From positions 1 through 64,000 of the forward strand of contig NZ_VOTZ01000008.1 of the NCBI RefSeq assembly GCF_024372745.1: a stretch of DNA of 64,000 nucleotides, given 5' to 3'. A program made the position numbers and the translations under genes. Shown piece by piece: positions 9,422 to 19,256 of this stretch. Origin of the DNA: Methanocalculus taiwanensis. Lineage in GTDB: Archaea > Halobacteriota > Methanomicrobia > Methanomicrobiales > Methanocorpusculaceae. Positions within the stretch are counted from its first letter, which is position 1; every line of letters starts with the position of its first letter. Under the pieces are notes generated by a model, which ran no database searches, was not told the origin of the DNA, and saw nothing but the letters and a program-made list of their open reading frames with translations.

Positions 9422-11617
9422 ATGTCACGCGGCAAAAAGATGGTGGAGAAAGTTTCGGAGCTGATGGACAAGCCCGAATTTATCCGTAACATTGGTATCG
9501 TTGCACACATCGACCATGGAAAGACCACATTCTCTGACAACCTCCTCTCCGGAGCAGGGATGATCTCAGAGGAGCTCTCTGGAAGGCAGCTCTTCATGGA
9601 TTCCGATGAGGAAGAGCAGGCTCGTGGAATTACAATCGATGCATCGAACGTCTCGATGGTTCACGAATATGGCGGGAAAGAGTACCTGATCAACATGATC
9701 GACACCCCCGGCCACGTCGACTTTGGTGGCGACGTCACCCGTGCAATGCGCGCAGTCGATGGTGCAATCGTCCTTGTCGATGCAGTCGAAGGGCCGATGC
9801 CCCAGACCGAAACGGTCCTGCGCCAGGCGCTCAAAGAAGGTGTCCGGCCGGTTCTTTTCATCAACAAGGTCGACCGTCTCATCAATGAACTGAAGGTCGA
9901 CCCGCAGGAGATGATGATCCGTCTTGGCCGTGTCATCGACAAGGTCAACAAGCTGATCAAAGGGATGAACGAGAAGATGTACACCGAAGGCGGATGGAAG
10001 CTCGATGCAGCAACCGGCACCGTCGCGTTCGGATCAGCCCTCTACAACTGGGCAGTCTCAATCCCCTACATGCAGAAGAGCGGCATCTCCTTCAAGGAAG
10101 TCATCGACAAATGTAATGCCGGTGACATGAAAGCACTCGCAAAGTCCAGCCCGCTCCACGAAGTGGTACTCGATATCGTCGTCAAGCACCTGCCAAACCC
10201 GATCGATGCACAGAAACGCCGTATTCCGATCATCTGGCATGGCGACAAGGAATCCGCCGAAGGAAAAGCGATGCTCTCCTGCGACCATAAGGGTGCTGTA
10301 GCCATGATGGTCACCGACATCTCCTTTGATCCCCATGCAGGCGAGGTTGCAACCGGTCGTCTCTTCTCAGGAAAACTGAGCCGCGGGATGGAGCTGTATG
10401 TTGTCGGAACGGCAGGAAAAGCCAACCGACTCCAGCAGGTCGGTATCTTCATGGGCCCGACCCGTGTCGAGGTAGAACAGATCGTCGGTGGAAACATCGC
10501 GGCTGTGACCGGCTTAAAAGATGCCATTGTCGGTTCAACTGTCACCTCCAGCAAAGAGATGACACCCTTTGAGTCGCTGAAGCACTACTCGGAACCGGTC
10601 ATGACAGTTGCAGTCGAAGCGAAGAACATGAAGGATCTTCCAAAGCTCGTTGAGGTTCTTCGCCAGGTCGCAAAGGAAGACCCGACGATTCGTGTCAACA
10701 TCAATGAGGAGACCGGAGAGCACTTAATTGCAGGCATGGGAGAGCTGCACCTTGAGGTTATCACAGGTCGTATCCGCCGTGACAAGAACGTTGATATCGT
10801 CACCTCAGAGCCGATCGTCGTCTACCGTGAGACTGTCACCACAAAGGCAGGACCCGTAGAAGGGAAATCGCCAAACCGCCACAACAGGTTCTATATCGAG
10901 GTTGAGCCCCTTGACCAGGCTATCGTCGATGCAATCCAGAACGGTGATGTCTCGATGAACATGAACCAGATCGAGCGTCGTGATGTGCTCGTTGGCCTTG
11001 GCATGGATAAGGATGAGGCAAAGAATGTCAAGGACATCTACACCACCAATCTCTTCCTCGATATGACAAAGGGTATCCAGTACCTGAACGAGACGATGGA
11101 GCTCGTACTCGATGGCCTGCATGAGGCGCTCGATGGCGGCCCGCTCGCAGACGAGCAGGTGCAGAACCTCAAGATCCGGCTGATGGATGTGAAGCTCCAC
11201 GAGGATGCTATCCACCGTGGCCCTGCACAGGTGATCCCGGCAGTGAGAGCTGCTGTGAAAGCTGCATGCCTGATGGCAAACGACCAGCTCCTCGAACCGG
11301 TCCAGAAGATCCAGATCACTGTTCCGCAGGATCAGATGGGAGCAGCAATCTCCCAGATCCAGGGTCGGCGCGGACAGCTCACAACAACCGATTCTGAAGG
11401 TGACCAGATTGTGGTCAACGGTACTGCGCCGGTTGCAGAACTCTTCGGGTTCGCAGGCGATCTCAGGTCGGCAACCGAAGGGCGTGCAATGTGGAGCACC
11501 GAGTTTGCCGGATTCCAGCTGGTACCTGCAAGCCTTGTCAATGAAGTTGTGATGGGCATCCGGAAGCGGAAAGGCTTGAAGGAACAGATCCCAACACCAA
11601 ACGACTACCTCGCATAA
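9422..11617 (+). CDS. fusA: Translation elongation factor aEF-2
   Basis: This GTPase moves tRNAs and mRNA through the ribosome. The P-loop is AHIDHGKT at 28-35, followed by DTPGHVDF (switch II) and NKVD. Near the C-terminus DAIHRGPAQ places the diphthamide-modified histidine at His598. The 731-residue length is normal. It follows rpsG by 22 bases and ends the operon; a U-tract terminator candidate lies just after the stop. Confidence 0.97.
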   Translation: MSRGKKMVEKVSELMDKPEFIRNIGIVAHIDHGKTTFSDNLLSGAGMISEELSGRQLFMDSDEEEQARGITIDASNVSMVHEYGGKEYLINMIDTPGHVDFGGDVTRAMRAVDGAIVLVDAVEGPMPQTETVLRQALKEGVRPVLFINKVDRLINELKVDPQEMMIRLGRVIDKVNKLIKGMNEKMYTEGGWKLDAATGTVAFGSALYNWAVSIPYMQKSGISFKEVIDKCNAGDMKALAKSSPLHEVVLDIVVKHLPNPIDAQKRRIPIIWHGDKESAEGKAMLSCDHKGAVAMMVTDISFDPHAGEVATGRLFSGKLSRGMELYVVGTAGKANRLQQVGIFMGPTRVEVEQIVGGNIAAVTGLKDAIVGSTVTSSKEMTPFESLKHYSEPVMTVAVEAKNMKDLPKLVEVLRQVAKEDPTIRVNINEETGEHLIAGMGELHLEVITGRIRRDKNVDIVTSEPIVVYRETVTTKAGPVEGKSPNRHNRFYIEVEPLDQAIVDAIQNGDVSMNMNQIERRDVLVGLGMDKDEAKNVKDIYTTNLFLDMTKGIQYLNETMELVLDGLHEALDGGPLADEQVQNLKIRLMDVKLHEDAIHRGPAQVIPAVRAAVKAACLMANDQLLEPVQKIQITVPQDQMGAAISQIQGRRGQLTTTDSEGDQIVVNGTAPVAELFGFAGDLRSATEGRAMWSTEFAGFQLVPASLVNEVVMGIRKRKGLKEQIPTPNDYLA

Positions 11618-11647
11618 GAGGGATCACCTCCACCCTGTCCTTTTTTT
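11618..11647 (+). terminator. U-tract terminator candidate after fusA
   Basis: Right after the stop codon a weak GAGG/CCTC hairpin is followed by seven T residues at 11641-11647. Archaeal termination mostly relies on such U-tracts. It separates the translation operon from the RuBisCO gene. Confidence 0.5.
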
Positions 11648-11673
11648 ATCCTTCTCTTATCAACAGGGCGACA

Positions 11674-11682
11674 TTTATCTAT
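11674..11682 (+). promoter_or_regulatory. TATA-like box for the RuBisCO gene
   Basis: TTTATCTAT is centred about 26 bases before 11704. This fits initiation at the second ATG (11705) as a leaderless transcript, or close to the first ATG (11699). Confidence 0.5.
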
Positions 11683-11698
11683 ATCATCCGCTATAGGG

Positions 11699-12997
11699 AT
11701 GGGTATGCCAATCGACTGGTACGACGAATTTGTTGATCTGAGCTATACCCCTGCTGGGGACGACATCGTCTGTCTCTTCTCCTGCACACCCGCATCAGGG
11801 ATCAGTATGAAGGAGGCAGCAGGAAGGGTAGCTTCAGAGAGCTCCACCGGGACATGGACAACCCTCCATTCCCTTCCGCCACGGATGAGGGATCTCCAGG
11901 CTACCGCCTTTGAAATTGACGGGCAGTACCTGAAGATTGCCTATCCGATCGGTCTCTGGGAAGAGGGCAATGCCGTCCAGCTCTTAAGCGGTATCGCCGG
12001 GAATATCTTCGGGATGAAGGCAGTCGACCAGCTCAGGCTGATTGATGCAACCCTCCCGCAGGCGTACCTGAAACACTTTAAAGGACCGCATTTCGGCAAT
12101 GACGGAATCAGGGAACTGACCGGCATCAGGGGCCGCCCCCTTACCGGGGCAGTGCCAAAGCCGAAGATCGGGTTCTCCGCATCCGAACATGCCGATATCG
12201 GGTTTGAAACATGGATGGGAGGGTTCGATTTTGTCAAGGATGACGAGAACCTCACCTCCACTTCCTTCAACCGGTTCGATGACCGGGTGGCCGCACTCAC
12301 AGAAAAACGCGATAAGGCTGAGCAGATCACAGGTGAGAAGAAGTCAGCGTTCATCAATATCACTGCAGATACCGAGACGATGAAGCAGCGGGCGGATCTG
12401 CTGGCTGCCCATGGATGGAACTATGCGATGATCGATGTGGTTGTCACCGGATATGCCGCTGTCATGACGCTCCGTGACTACTGCTCAGACCTCGGCCTTG
12501 CGATCCATGCCCACCGGGCAATGCACGCGGCATTTGATCGCGATCCCCGGCATGGGATCACGATGCAGTTCCTTGCCAAGATGATGCGGCTGATCGGCGT
12601 TTCGCAGATCCATACCGGAACAGCAGTCGGAAAGCTTGTCGGCACCCCTCAGGAAGCAAAAGTTCTTGCCGATTTCCTGCGGGAAGAGAAGGTGCAGGCA
12701 GTCCCTGAGATGGCGCTTGACCAGAACTGGGGGCATATTAAAAGTGCCTTCCCTGTCTCCTCAGGCGGACTCCATCCCGGTCTTGTCCCCGATGTCCTTG
12801 ACATCTATGGCAGCGAACTCGTGCTCCTCGTATCAGGCGGCATTCACGGCCACCCGGATGGGACACGTGCCGGGGCTGTAGCCACCATGCAGGCGATTGA
12901 AGCATGGCAGGAAGGCGTCTCACTTGAGGAGAAGGCTAAAAAGGCGCCAGAGCTCGCACGTGCACTTGAGAAATGGGGCGCCTATAAGCCGATATAA
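11699..12997 (+). CDS. rbcL: Ribulose-1,5-bisphosphate carboxylase, archaeal form III
   Basis: The protein fixes CO2 onto ribulose bisphosphate; archaeal form III enzymes act in nucleotide salvage or, in some Methanomicrobiales, a phosphoribulokinase-dependent cycle. Catalytic residues are intact: Lys154 and Lys156 (KPKIG), carbamylated Lys180 with Asp182 and Glu183 (GGFDFVKDDEN), His272-Arg273 (HAHRAMHA), His305 and Lys312 (HTGTAVGK). This makes a catalytically dead RuBisCO-like protein unlikely. The final phosphate-binding region reads SGGIHGHPDG. At 432 residues it is full length. No phosphoribulokinase or AMP phosphorylase gene is nearby, so the pathway cannot be settled here. The start may be the second ATG at 11705. 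Confidence 0.93.
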   Translation: MGMPIDWYDEFVDLSYTPAGDDIVCLFSCTPASGISMKEAAGRVASESSTGTWTTLHSLPPRMRDLQATAFEIDGQYLKIAYPIGLWEEGNAVQLLSGIAGNIFGMKAVDQLRLIDATLPQAYLKHFKGPHFGNDGIRELTGIRGRPLTGAVPKPKIGFSASEHADIGFETWMGGFDFVKDDENLTSTSFNRFDDRVAALTEKRDKAEQITGEKKSAFINITADTETMKQRADLLAAHGWNYAMIDVVVTGYAAVMTLRDYCSDLGLAIHAHRAMHAAFDRDPRHGITMQFLAKMMRLIGVSQIHTGTAVGKLVGTPQEAKVLADFLREEKVQAVPEMALDQNWGHIKSAFPVSSGGLHPGLVPDVLDIYGSELVLLVSGGIHGHPDGTRAGAVATMQAIEAWQEGVSLEEKAKKAPELARALEKWGAYKPI

Positions 12998-13024
12998 TCA
13001 GAAAGGGTATACTCCTGTTCTCTC

Positions 13025-13918
13025 TCACAGAGGGGAGGGGGCTCTCATCCTTTTTCGGAGTGCCATTCCCTCTGCAAGCAGATAGAGACCGATGAGCAGG
13101 GCAATCCCTGCCAGAATATACATCAGGATCGCGATGATCGCCTCCGGTGCAATGACCGCCATGAATGCAACAGTGAGCGAGAGGATACCTACCACAAGTC
13201 TCAGGTAGAAACCTTCAGGAACAGCTTTTTTCCCTCTTAAAACCCTTTTCAGTGAGATCCAGGCACTTGTAAAGGTCCATATCGCCAGCACAAAAAGGAA
13301 GGTTCCTGCAAGTTCATCCGGTTCCGAGAAGAACGAGCTGATGGCCAGAAGAGCAATCCCTAGCCCGATAATGAAGCGCCCAATCGATCGCAATCGAAAT
13401 GGCCTCATTACAAACGCAGACCTCAGAAAAGGATAAGAAAGAGCCAGGAAGAGGACGGGGATGATGACCCGGGTGAGGCTGTCAAATGTGATGAATGGTT
13501 CAGTCAGTATCAGGATGCCAAAGAGGAGCATGAAGATACCGCAGAAGGTAACGAGCTTCCATGCCTTCACCTGTTCCGAGAGCACTTCAGGAGTATTCTG
13601 TACAAGAGCTTTTTTTGAATCGATAAGGAGAGCTGATATGGTATCAATCACCATCAGGACGAGCGGGGCATCATCTGCAAGATGAAGAACCGGGTGCTCT
13701 TTTGGATCATAGCGATCCAGGTGCACCCTGTATTCGCTGGCGGTCTCATGCAGGTGGTACTGGCCGAACCGGTAGCTTGCGAGTGTTCCGGGGGAGGGGA
13801 TATTCATGCGGGAGATGACCCATTTCTCCGAAAGTGGAGATATAACCTCGCTCTTTGGCACCACCACCTCCCAGACCCCTTCATGGAGGGGGGCAAGGAG
13901 ATCTTCTAACCTCTGCAT
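13025..13918 (-). CDS. Membrane protein with HdeD/DUF308-like region
   Basis: The 297-residue protein has a soluble N-terminal part of about 130 residues, then about six hydrophobic segments in the pattern of HdeD/DUF308 proteins (short repeated pairs of membrane helices, with GLYLLAEGMALRKRMR at the end). The soluble part has no motif I recognise. The function of the family is poorly known (acid or stress response in bacteria). It runs opposite to the RuBisCO gene and has 57 bases before the next minus-strand gene. Confidence 0.6.
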   Translation of the reverse strand: MQRLEDLLAPLHEGVWEVVVPKSEVISPLSEKWVISRMNIPSPGTLASYRFGQYHLHETASEYRVHLDRYDPKEHPVLHLADDAPLVLMVIDTISALLIDSKKALVQNTPEVLSEQVKAWKLVTFCGIFMLLFGILILTEPFITFDSLTRVIIPVLFLALSYPFLRSAFVMRPFRLRSIGRFIIGLGIALLAISSFFSEPDELAGTFLFVLAIWTFTSAWISLKRVLRGKKAVPEGFYLRLVVGILSLTVAFMAVIAPEAIIAILMYILAGIALLIGLYLLAEGMALRKRMRAPSPL

Positions 13919-13975
13919 GAATTAAAGTCTCTTTATGGTATATTTCTGCGTATCTATCGAAAAAGGGATGTGGAT

Positions 13976-14560
13976 CTAGAAGGTGACCGATGGTATCTCA
14001 GCTACCGTTACGCTTGCAGGATTCACAATAAAGAACATGAGTCCAAGTACGGCAAGGATGACAATAACAATCACAGGCAGGAGCACTGCGATAACCGCTC
14101 TAAACGTTGAAATTCCATGATAGTCCCGGACACCCATTATCATGAGGATAAAGCCCCATATGGGTGCGAGGAAGCCGATTACAGGAATCCATCCGATAGC
14201 CGCCATCGGTGTTTCCGAGAGTGAGAAGGCACGCACCGTTGCGGTATAATCGCCATTCCCCCCGACGATTCTGGCACAGATATGGATGATCGCACCCGCA
14301 ATCAGAAGCGATATCGTCCCGAAGATGACAATTGCGATGATAAAGCTAATGGCAGCGGCGATATCACCGCCCGGTGAGAGGGGCATTGGGATTTGCGGGC
14401 CGATGAGGAGGGCGATTGCAGCGGAGAGCACAGAATAGATGATCACAACAAGCAGGAAATAGATGATCGAGTCGCCAAGGGTTCCCGATCTGCTTCTTTG
14501 AATCGTTTCACCCGGTGATGTGATCATCCCGCGGAATGTTTCAATTAAAGGAAGTGACAT
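13976..14560 (-). CDS. Yip1-domain membrane protein
   Basis: This 194-residue protein begins with a short soluble stretch (ETFRGMITSPGETIQR) typical of prokaryotic Yip1-family proteins, followed by about five membrane helices. A Pro/Gly-containing loop (SETPMAAIGWIPVIGFLAPIWG) matches the family. The prokaryotic members are integral membrane proteins without a defined role. No operon partner is evident, and its upstream neighbour encodes a cysteine-cluster protein. Confidence 0.65.
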   Translation of the reverse strand: MSLPLIETFRGMITSPGETIQRSRSGTLGDSIIYFLLVVIIYSVLSAAIALLIGPQIPMPLSPGGDIAAAISFIIAIVIFGTISLLIAGAIIHICARIVGGNGDYTATVRAFSLSETPMAAIGWIPVIGFLAPIWGFILMIMGVRDYHGISTFRAVIAVLLPVIVIVILAVLGLMFFIVNPASVTVAEIPSVTF

Positions 14561-14612
14561 ATATAATGAAATGGCAATCCTCTATAAATACCCTTTCCAG
14601 GCTCTGAATGTG

Positions 14613-15341
14613 TTATGGGTGCGAAAATCCCCGGTAATCCTCAATTCTTACGACATGGCAATCAAATGATCCTCCCGCATAGACCATCACCCTGACCGGC
14701 TCACCCTTCTGGAACCGCTGATATGCCTGATCATAGATCTTCCTGACATGCCTCAGGTTCTGCTCATTAAAATACCGGCTAATTGCTTCCCAGAAACCGA
14801 TCTGCTGACGGATGAAGGCAAGCTCATAGGCGATTACTGCTTCTGCGATCTGTTCTGCCTCTGCCTCTTCAATGGGCAGATGGTACTCTCCATGATCGCC
14901 AACCCCCGCAATCTGCCGCCAGTCTACCACGCCTTCTGCATCAGGTTCCTGATGGAGCATATATGGATAGATCCGGCATATCGAGAAGCGATCTTCATAG
15001 ATACTGCACCGGTTCTCCTTCGTCAGAAAGAGGCATCTCCCGTCTTCCTGTACCCTGAGTGCATATCCGGATACATACAGGGTGCCATTTGAATCTCCAA
15101 ATTCAAAGTCAGGCGCCGGAATGAGAGCTTCGGGATGATTATTTCGGAGATAAGGGAGATCGCGATCAAGAAGGAAGACATGGCCGTTACAGGATGCGGT
15201 GCAGCACCGTCCGCACCCATCACATGCAAATCCGACATCACAGATGATCTCAATAAGCCTCTCTTCCGGATATGAGAGGAGTGATGATTCCTCCTCCCTG
15301 AGGGTAAGAATGCGGCGTGTAACAGGATCGCTTCGGCTCAT
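14613..15341 (-). CDS. YkgJ-family cysteine cluster protein
   Basis: The 242-residue protein carries the pattern of the UPF0153/YkgJ family: CDGCGRCCTASCNGHVF near residues 36-52 and, later, CSIYEDRFSICRIYPY. The Cys-rich motif is thought to bind a metal or iron-sulfur centre; the biochemical role is unknown. The gene starts 13 bases after the stop of the upstream 139-residue gene, which suggests an operon. Confidence 0.8.
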   Translation of the reverse strand: MSRSDPVTRRILTLREEESSLLSYPEERLIEIICDVGFACDGCGRCCTASCNGHVFLLDRDLPYLRNNHPEALIPAPDFEFGDSNGTLYVSGYALRVQEDGRCLFLTKENRCSIYEDRFSICRIYPYMLHQEPDAEGVVDWRQIAGVGDHGEYHLPIEEAEAEQIAEAVIAYELAFIRQQIGFWEAISRYFNEQNLRHVRKIYDQAYQRFQKGEPVRVMVYAGGSFDCHVVRIEDYRGFSHP

Positions 15342-15354
15342 TGTTCAGAATGAA

Positions 15355-15774
15355 TTATTCATTAGGAGGGAGCAATGCCCGGATATACGGATCATAACGC
15401 ACTCCTGCACAGGATGCACATTCCATTTTACCGACAGCTATTATCTCGGCTGAGACCATATCATCCTCGAGGAGAATCAGCCCCTCCTCTTCAATAACCC
15501 TGTAAAACTGTTCAATCTCAAGGTATGGGCGGGCTTTTGGAGGCAGGGCAGAAAAATCGATGATATCATCCTGCATTGTTGACGAGCGGGCTATTCTTTC
15601 ATCAAAGAAGAGGTATACCGCGATTCCGTACTGTTCATGGATAGTCTTCAGCCTTGATAGCGGCACCATCTCACCAGGGATAACACCAAGGGTTTTGCAC
15701 CTCTCTCCAACCGAATTCCCGGCTATCCGGCTGTATGGATTCAATGTGCCTTTATTTCCGGTGGGTTCTGTCAT
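15355..15774 (-). CDS. Uncharacterised 139-residue protein with C-terminal CxxC
   Basis: I do not recognise a family. The protein is soluble and acidic, without a signal peptide or membrane segment. A CASC pair (about residues 118-121) near the C-terminus followed by VRYDPYIRALLPP could hold a metal. Codon use resembles the neighbours, and the start sits about 50 bases from the NuoL-like gene upstream. It is probably co-transcribed with the YkgJ-family gene 13 bases downstream, so a shared metal-related role is possible but unproven. Confidence 0.55.
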   Translation of the reverse strand: MTEPTGNKGTLNPYSRIAGNSVGERCKTLGVIPGEMVPLSRLKTIHEQYGIAVYLFFDERIARSSTMQDDIIDFSALPPKARPYLEIEQFYRVIEEEGLILLEDDMVSAEIIAVGKMECASCAGVRYDPYIRALLPPNE

Positions 15775-15824
15775 TGCTTTCCTGTACTTCTGTATCCGTG
15801 GTCAATAAAGGATCGCTTCAGGTA

Positions 15825-17603
15825 TCAGATGAGAAAGACCGTCAGAAAGAGGGTAAAAGCGACCGCAGATGCTACGAAGATGCCGTATGCTGCATTGGAG
15901 GATTCCGGGACCGCCTGCGGATAGGTACGGATAAGGGTAGAGAGGCGGATTTTTCTCCTGCTCTGTGAAGCAGGGTTGAATGAGAGAGGTACCAATACCG
16001 ATTGTACCAGGATATCTGCTGCCATGACCGGGTTTTTTGTAAACCATGAAGCTCCCTTCACACACCAATCAAAAAAGTCTGAGAACCTGCCCGATATAGT
16101 TGGAAGGATCGTGTGGGAGAGGGAGAGGACACCACTGCCTGCTACACGATAGAGTGCCATCATGTCCGGCGGAATATAGGTGGGCTTTTTTATCATGCTC
16201 CTCACCACCCAGAGGTTCAGCAGCACTGCGGCAAAGATGATGATCATCTCCAGGATATGCGAGATACTGAAGATATCGTGGGTGACCGGATAGGGGAGGA
16301 TCGAGAAGAGGAGCCAGGGATAGACACCGTAAATGATACAGGCTGATGCTGTCATCACCATAGCAATCTGCATTGGAACCGGAGGGTCGCGGGTGACCAG
16401 ATCAAGCTTCTCCTTTATGAACGCATAGTAGTTTAATTTCACAAAGGAGAGGAAGGTGCCGATCGATCCGATAAGGAGGAGGAGCTCGAGGGTTAAAAGG
16501 CCGCTTTCGGCAGCCGCTCCGACGATCATCTCCTTGCTCACATAGCCATTGAACCCCGGCACCCCGGAGATAGCAGCTGAAGCAATGAGGGAAGCAGAGA
16601 AGGTGATCGGCATCTGTTTCCCGAGTCCACCGAGTTCGGAGAGGCGGTGCCTGCCAGTCTGGAAGATGATCGCCCCCACAACCATGAAGAGGAGGGCTTT
16701 ATAGAGGATATGGTTGAAGAGGTGGGCAATACCCCCATTAAGAGCAAGCGTGGTGCCGATACCAACCGCAGCGACCATGTATCCCACCTGGCTGATCACA
16801 TGGTACGAGAGGAGCATACGCATATCATCCTGGAGGATGGCAAAGACAAGTCCGTAGACGACCATGATCGCTCCGATATACATTACCGCCTCAGAGCCGG
16901 GGAGGGTACGTGCCAGCAGGTACACCGCCGCTTTTGTCGTGAAGATGCAGAGGATAACCGATCCCACAATCGATGCCTTTGAATATGATTCTGGGAGCCA
17001 GGCATGGAGCGGGATAATGGCGGCATTCATCCCGATCCCGATGATGAAGAGGAGGGAAGCAGTGCCAGGGGCGGCAGGGCCGATCTGCATCGAACCGGTT
17101 TCAGCAAGCTGAACGGCGATTGCTGCAAGGAGGAAGACCCCTCCGAGGATATGCATCAGGGCATATCTATACCCGGCACCCTTCGACCCCTCATATCCAT
17201 GCCATATGAGGGCAAGCGAGGATAGGGCAAGCAGTTCCCAGAAGATAAAGAGGGTGATGAAGTCGCCTGCATAGACGATCCCCATTCCTGAGGCGACCTG
17301 GACAAGGAGTGCCATCTGATGGGAAAGACGCTCCTCCTGGCTCGAATAGATGACCGCAAGGACACTGATCCCTGCGAAGATATAGCCAACTACCCGTGAG
17401 AGCCCGTCAACCGAGAGGAGGGAGAGCCCGATGCCGGGGAGAAGCTGAAGGAGAGGCACCTCCATTCCGTATTCCTGAAGGCTGATTGCAGCAAGCCCGG
17501 CTATTGTAACAAAGAGCATCCACTCATGCCGCACCCTCTTTGGGAGGAGTGGAAGGAGGGCAGCACCGATGATGTAGATGAGGAAGGGAGGGAGAGCTAT
17601 CAT
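15825..17603 (-). CDS. NuoL/M-like ion-translocating antiporter subunit (second paralogue)
   Basis: This polytopic membrane protein of about 592 residues belongs to the complex I/Mrp proton_antipo_M family. Family motifs include FITLFIFWELLALSSLALIW, MNAAIIPLHAWLPESY and IFTTKAAVYLLA, with the conserved helix Lys. The start at 17603 is preferred over a TTG at 17669 because GGGAGG lies seven bases before it. It is clearly a paralogue of the protein at 19257-21056, with similar blocks throughout. It probably adds one more ion channel to the Mrp complex encoded just upstream, from which it is separated by the radical SAM gene. Confidence 0.82.
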   Translation of the reverse strand: MIALPPFLIYIIGAALLPLLPKRVRHEWMLFVTIAGLAAISLQEYGMEVPLLQLLPGIGLSLLSVDGLSRVVGYIFAGISVLAVIYSSQEERLSHQMALLVQVASGMGIVYAGDFITLFIFWELLALSSLALIWHGYEGSKGAGYRYALMHILGGVFLLAAIAVQLAETGSMQIGPAAPGTASLLFIIGIGMNAAIIPLHAWLPESYSKASIVGSVILCIFTTKAAVYLLARTLPGSEAVMYIGAIMVVYGLVFAILQDDMRMLLSYHVISQVGYMVAAVGIGTTLALNGGIAHLFNHILYKALLFMVVGAIIFQTGRHRLSELGGLGKQMPITFSASLIASAAISGVPGFNGYVSKEMIVGAAAESGLLTLELLLLIGSIGTFLSFVKLNYYAFIKEKLDLVTRDPPVPMQIAMVMTASACIIYGVYPWLLFSILPYPVTHDIFSISHILEMIIIFAAVLLNLWVVRSMIKKPTYIPPDMMALYRVAGSGVLSLSHTILPTISGRFSDFFDWCVKGASWFTKNPVMAADILVQSVLVPLSFNPASQSRRKIRLSTLIRTYPQAVPESSNAAYGIFVASAVAFTLFLTVFLI

Positions 17604-18092
17604 GGGTGCTGCCTCCCGGAAAACGAGAGCCCCCGCTCGTTCTGAGGGCGTCCAGCCTTCAACAAACAAACATTCATCATAGTATCAGTCGAGTGGTTCA
17701 ACCGGAGAACCGGCCTCTTTGTACATAGACCTCTCTCACCACATATGAGGAGGTTATTAATTATAACCGGATATGCAGCATCATAGATGGTAATTCAAAC
17801 CAACACTACCGCACCTGCCGGTATCACCTATCATCTGGAGAGAATAGGGGCAGAAGATACTGTGTGATTATGTCTCTGTCAATTCGATGCATGATCAGCG
17901 AGAGACTCATGAGAATTATATCTACCTTACAGATAATAAGTGTAACCTGAAAGAAAAACCGTATTTCTCGCACTGATTCTCCATTAAGAACATTATTTGC
18001 CATTTAAGAAAAACCCAGGCAGTCTTTTCAGTGAAGAACCGCCCTGCATGAATGAATAGCATTAAGGGGCTGTATGGATGACCGTTTACTGA
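17604..18092. other. Intergenic region between divergent NuoL-like and radical SAM genes
   Basis: These 489 bases hold no convincing gene. A minus-strand TATA-like stretch (TTATAATTAATAAC, about 17754-17767) may serve the NuoL-like gene. Two plus-strand mini-ORFs (17787-17867 and 17870-17950, 26 residues each) lack ribosome binding sites and family features. I looked for a small Cys-rich peptide that could be the substrate of the radical SAM enzyme and did not find one. Confidence 0.5.
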
Positions 18093-19235
18093 ATGAAGAA
18101 TCCCTTCCACGTGATGATCATCCCAACCCTCGGGTGTCCGGGCAACTGTGCCTACTGCTGGAGTTCCGAGGAAGGTTCCCCGATTATGTCCATCGATACG
18201 ATCCATGATATTGTCAGGTGGCTGAAAAGTTTCAGGACCGATCCCGTCACCTTCACCTTTCATGGCGGGGAGCCGCTTCTTGCCGGTGCTGAATTTTACC
18301 GGCAGGCACTCCCGATCCTTGCAGATGAGCTGTCCGAGCTCACTCCTGACTTTGCCCTCCAGTCAAATCTCTGGCGGATGACACCGGAGATTGCTGATGC
18401 CCTTGCCGCATACCATGTCCCGATCGGATCATCAATTGACGGGCCAAAAGAGATTAACGATCCGCAGAGAGGAGATGGTTACTATGAAAAGACATTTGCA
18501 GGCTATGAGATTGCGAGATCGCATGGGTTGACGGTCCGCTTCATCTGTACCTTCACGAATAAGTCGGTCCTGCATAAGGAAGAGATCTTCAACTTCTTCA
18601 TGGACCATGGTTTTCCGATGAAGCTCCACCCCGCTCTCCCCTCGCTACGGGGAGATTCCCCGCAGGAATGGGCTCTTCCACCTGAAGAGTACGGGGAGCT
18701 TCTCGTCTTCCTGCTTGACCGGTACCTCGAGAACATTGATCGATCTGAGGTTATGAACATCAACGATCTTGTCAGGTGTGTCTTCACCAGGCACGGAACG
18801 GTCTGCACCTATGTCGACTGCATGGCAAACACCTTTGCAATCGGTCCTGACGGGGGTATCTATCCCTGCTACCGGTTTGTCGGGATGCCGGAGTATGTGA
18901 TGGGGAATGTGTCTGACTGCCCATCCCTCGAGGAGCTGGCTGACTCAAAGCCCTGGAAGCTGATGCAGGAATACAAAGCCTATGTCGATTCCGCATGCGG
19001 GGACTGCTCACACATCCGGTACTGCCGTGGCGGCTGCCCCTACAATGCGATTGCCCCGACTGAGGGGCGAATCGAAGGGGTTGATCCCCACTGCATCGCA
19101 TACAGGCGGATCTTTGATGAGATCAATCTTCGGATGAACAGGGAGATGTTTGAAACCCCCACAGTGAGCGCACGGCGGAGGCAGCGGACAAAGCCGGGTG
19201 TCATGGCGCTCGTGCAGAAGATCGTCTCAAAATAA
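18093..19235 (+). CDS. SPASM-type radical SAM enzyme, putative peptide-modifying (Mhun_1560-like)
   Basis: The 380-residue enzyme has the radical SAM motif CPGNCAYC at residues 15-22, a SAM-binding FHGGEPLL, and a SPASM-like C-terminal region with clustered cysteines (CTYVDCMAN, YPCYRF, CGDCSHIRYCRGGCPYN, HCIAYR). This layout is shared by enzymes that modify ribosomally made peptides or mature sulfatases. It resembles the methanogen family I know as Mhun_1560/TIGR04083; that name is from memory. It sits on the opposite strand between two antiporter paralogues. An in-frame stop directly before the ATG fixes the start. No precursor peptide is adjacent. Confidence 0.78.
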   Translation: MKNPFHVMIIPTLGCPGNCAYCWSSEEGSPIMSIDTIHDIVRWLKSFRTDPVTFTFHGGEPLLAGAEFYRQALPILADELSELTPDFALQSNLWRMTPEIADALAAYHVPIGSSIDGPKEINDPQRGDGYYEKTFAGYEIARSHGLTVRFICTFTNKSVLHKEEIFNFFMDHGFPMKLHPALPSLRGDSPQEWALPPEEYGELLVFLLDRYLENIDRSEVMNINDLVRCVFTRHGTVCTYVDCMANTFAIGPDGGIYPCYRFVGMPEYVMGNVSDCPSLEELADSKPWKLMQEYKAYVDSACGDCSHIRYCRGGCPYNAIAPTEGRIEGVDPHCIAYRRIFDEINLRMNREMFETPTVSARRRQRTKPGVMALVQKIVSK

Positions 19236-19256
19236 TTGGAATGATTTCCTCTTCCG

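Noticed and set aside
17787-17950. Two 26-residue mini-ORFs as precursor peptides for the radical SAM enzyme
   Set aside because: One has no Cys and the other has one; neither has a ribosome site or leader-like sequence.
18093-19235. Radical SAM gene as an anaerobic sulfatase maturase
   Set aside because: No sulfatase gene is nearby, and the cysteine layout fits the methanogen peptide-modifying family at least as well.
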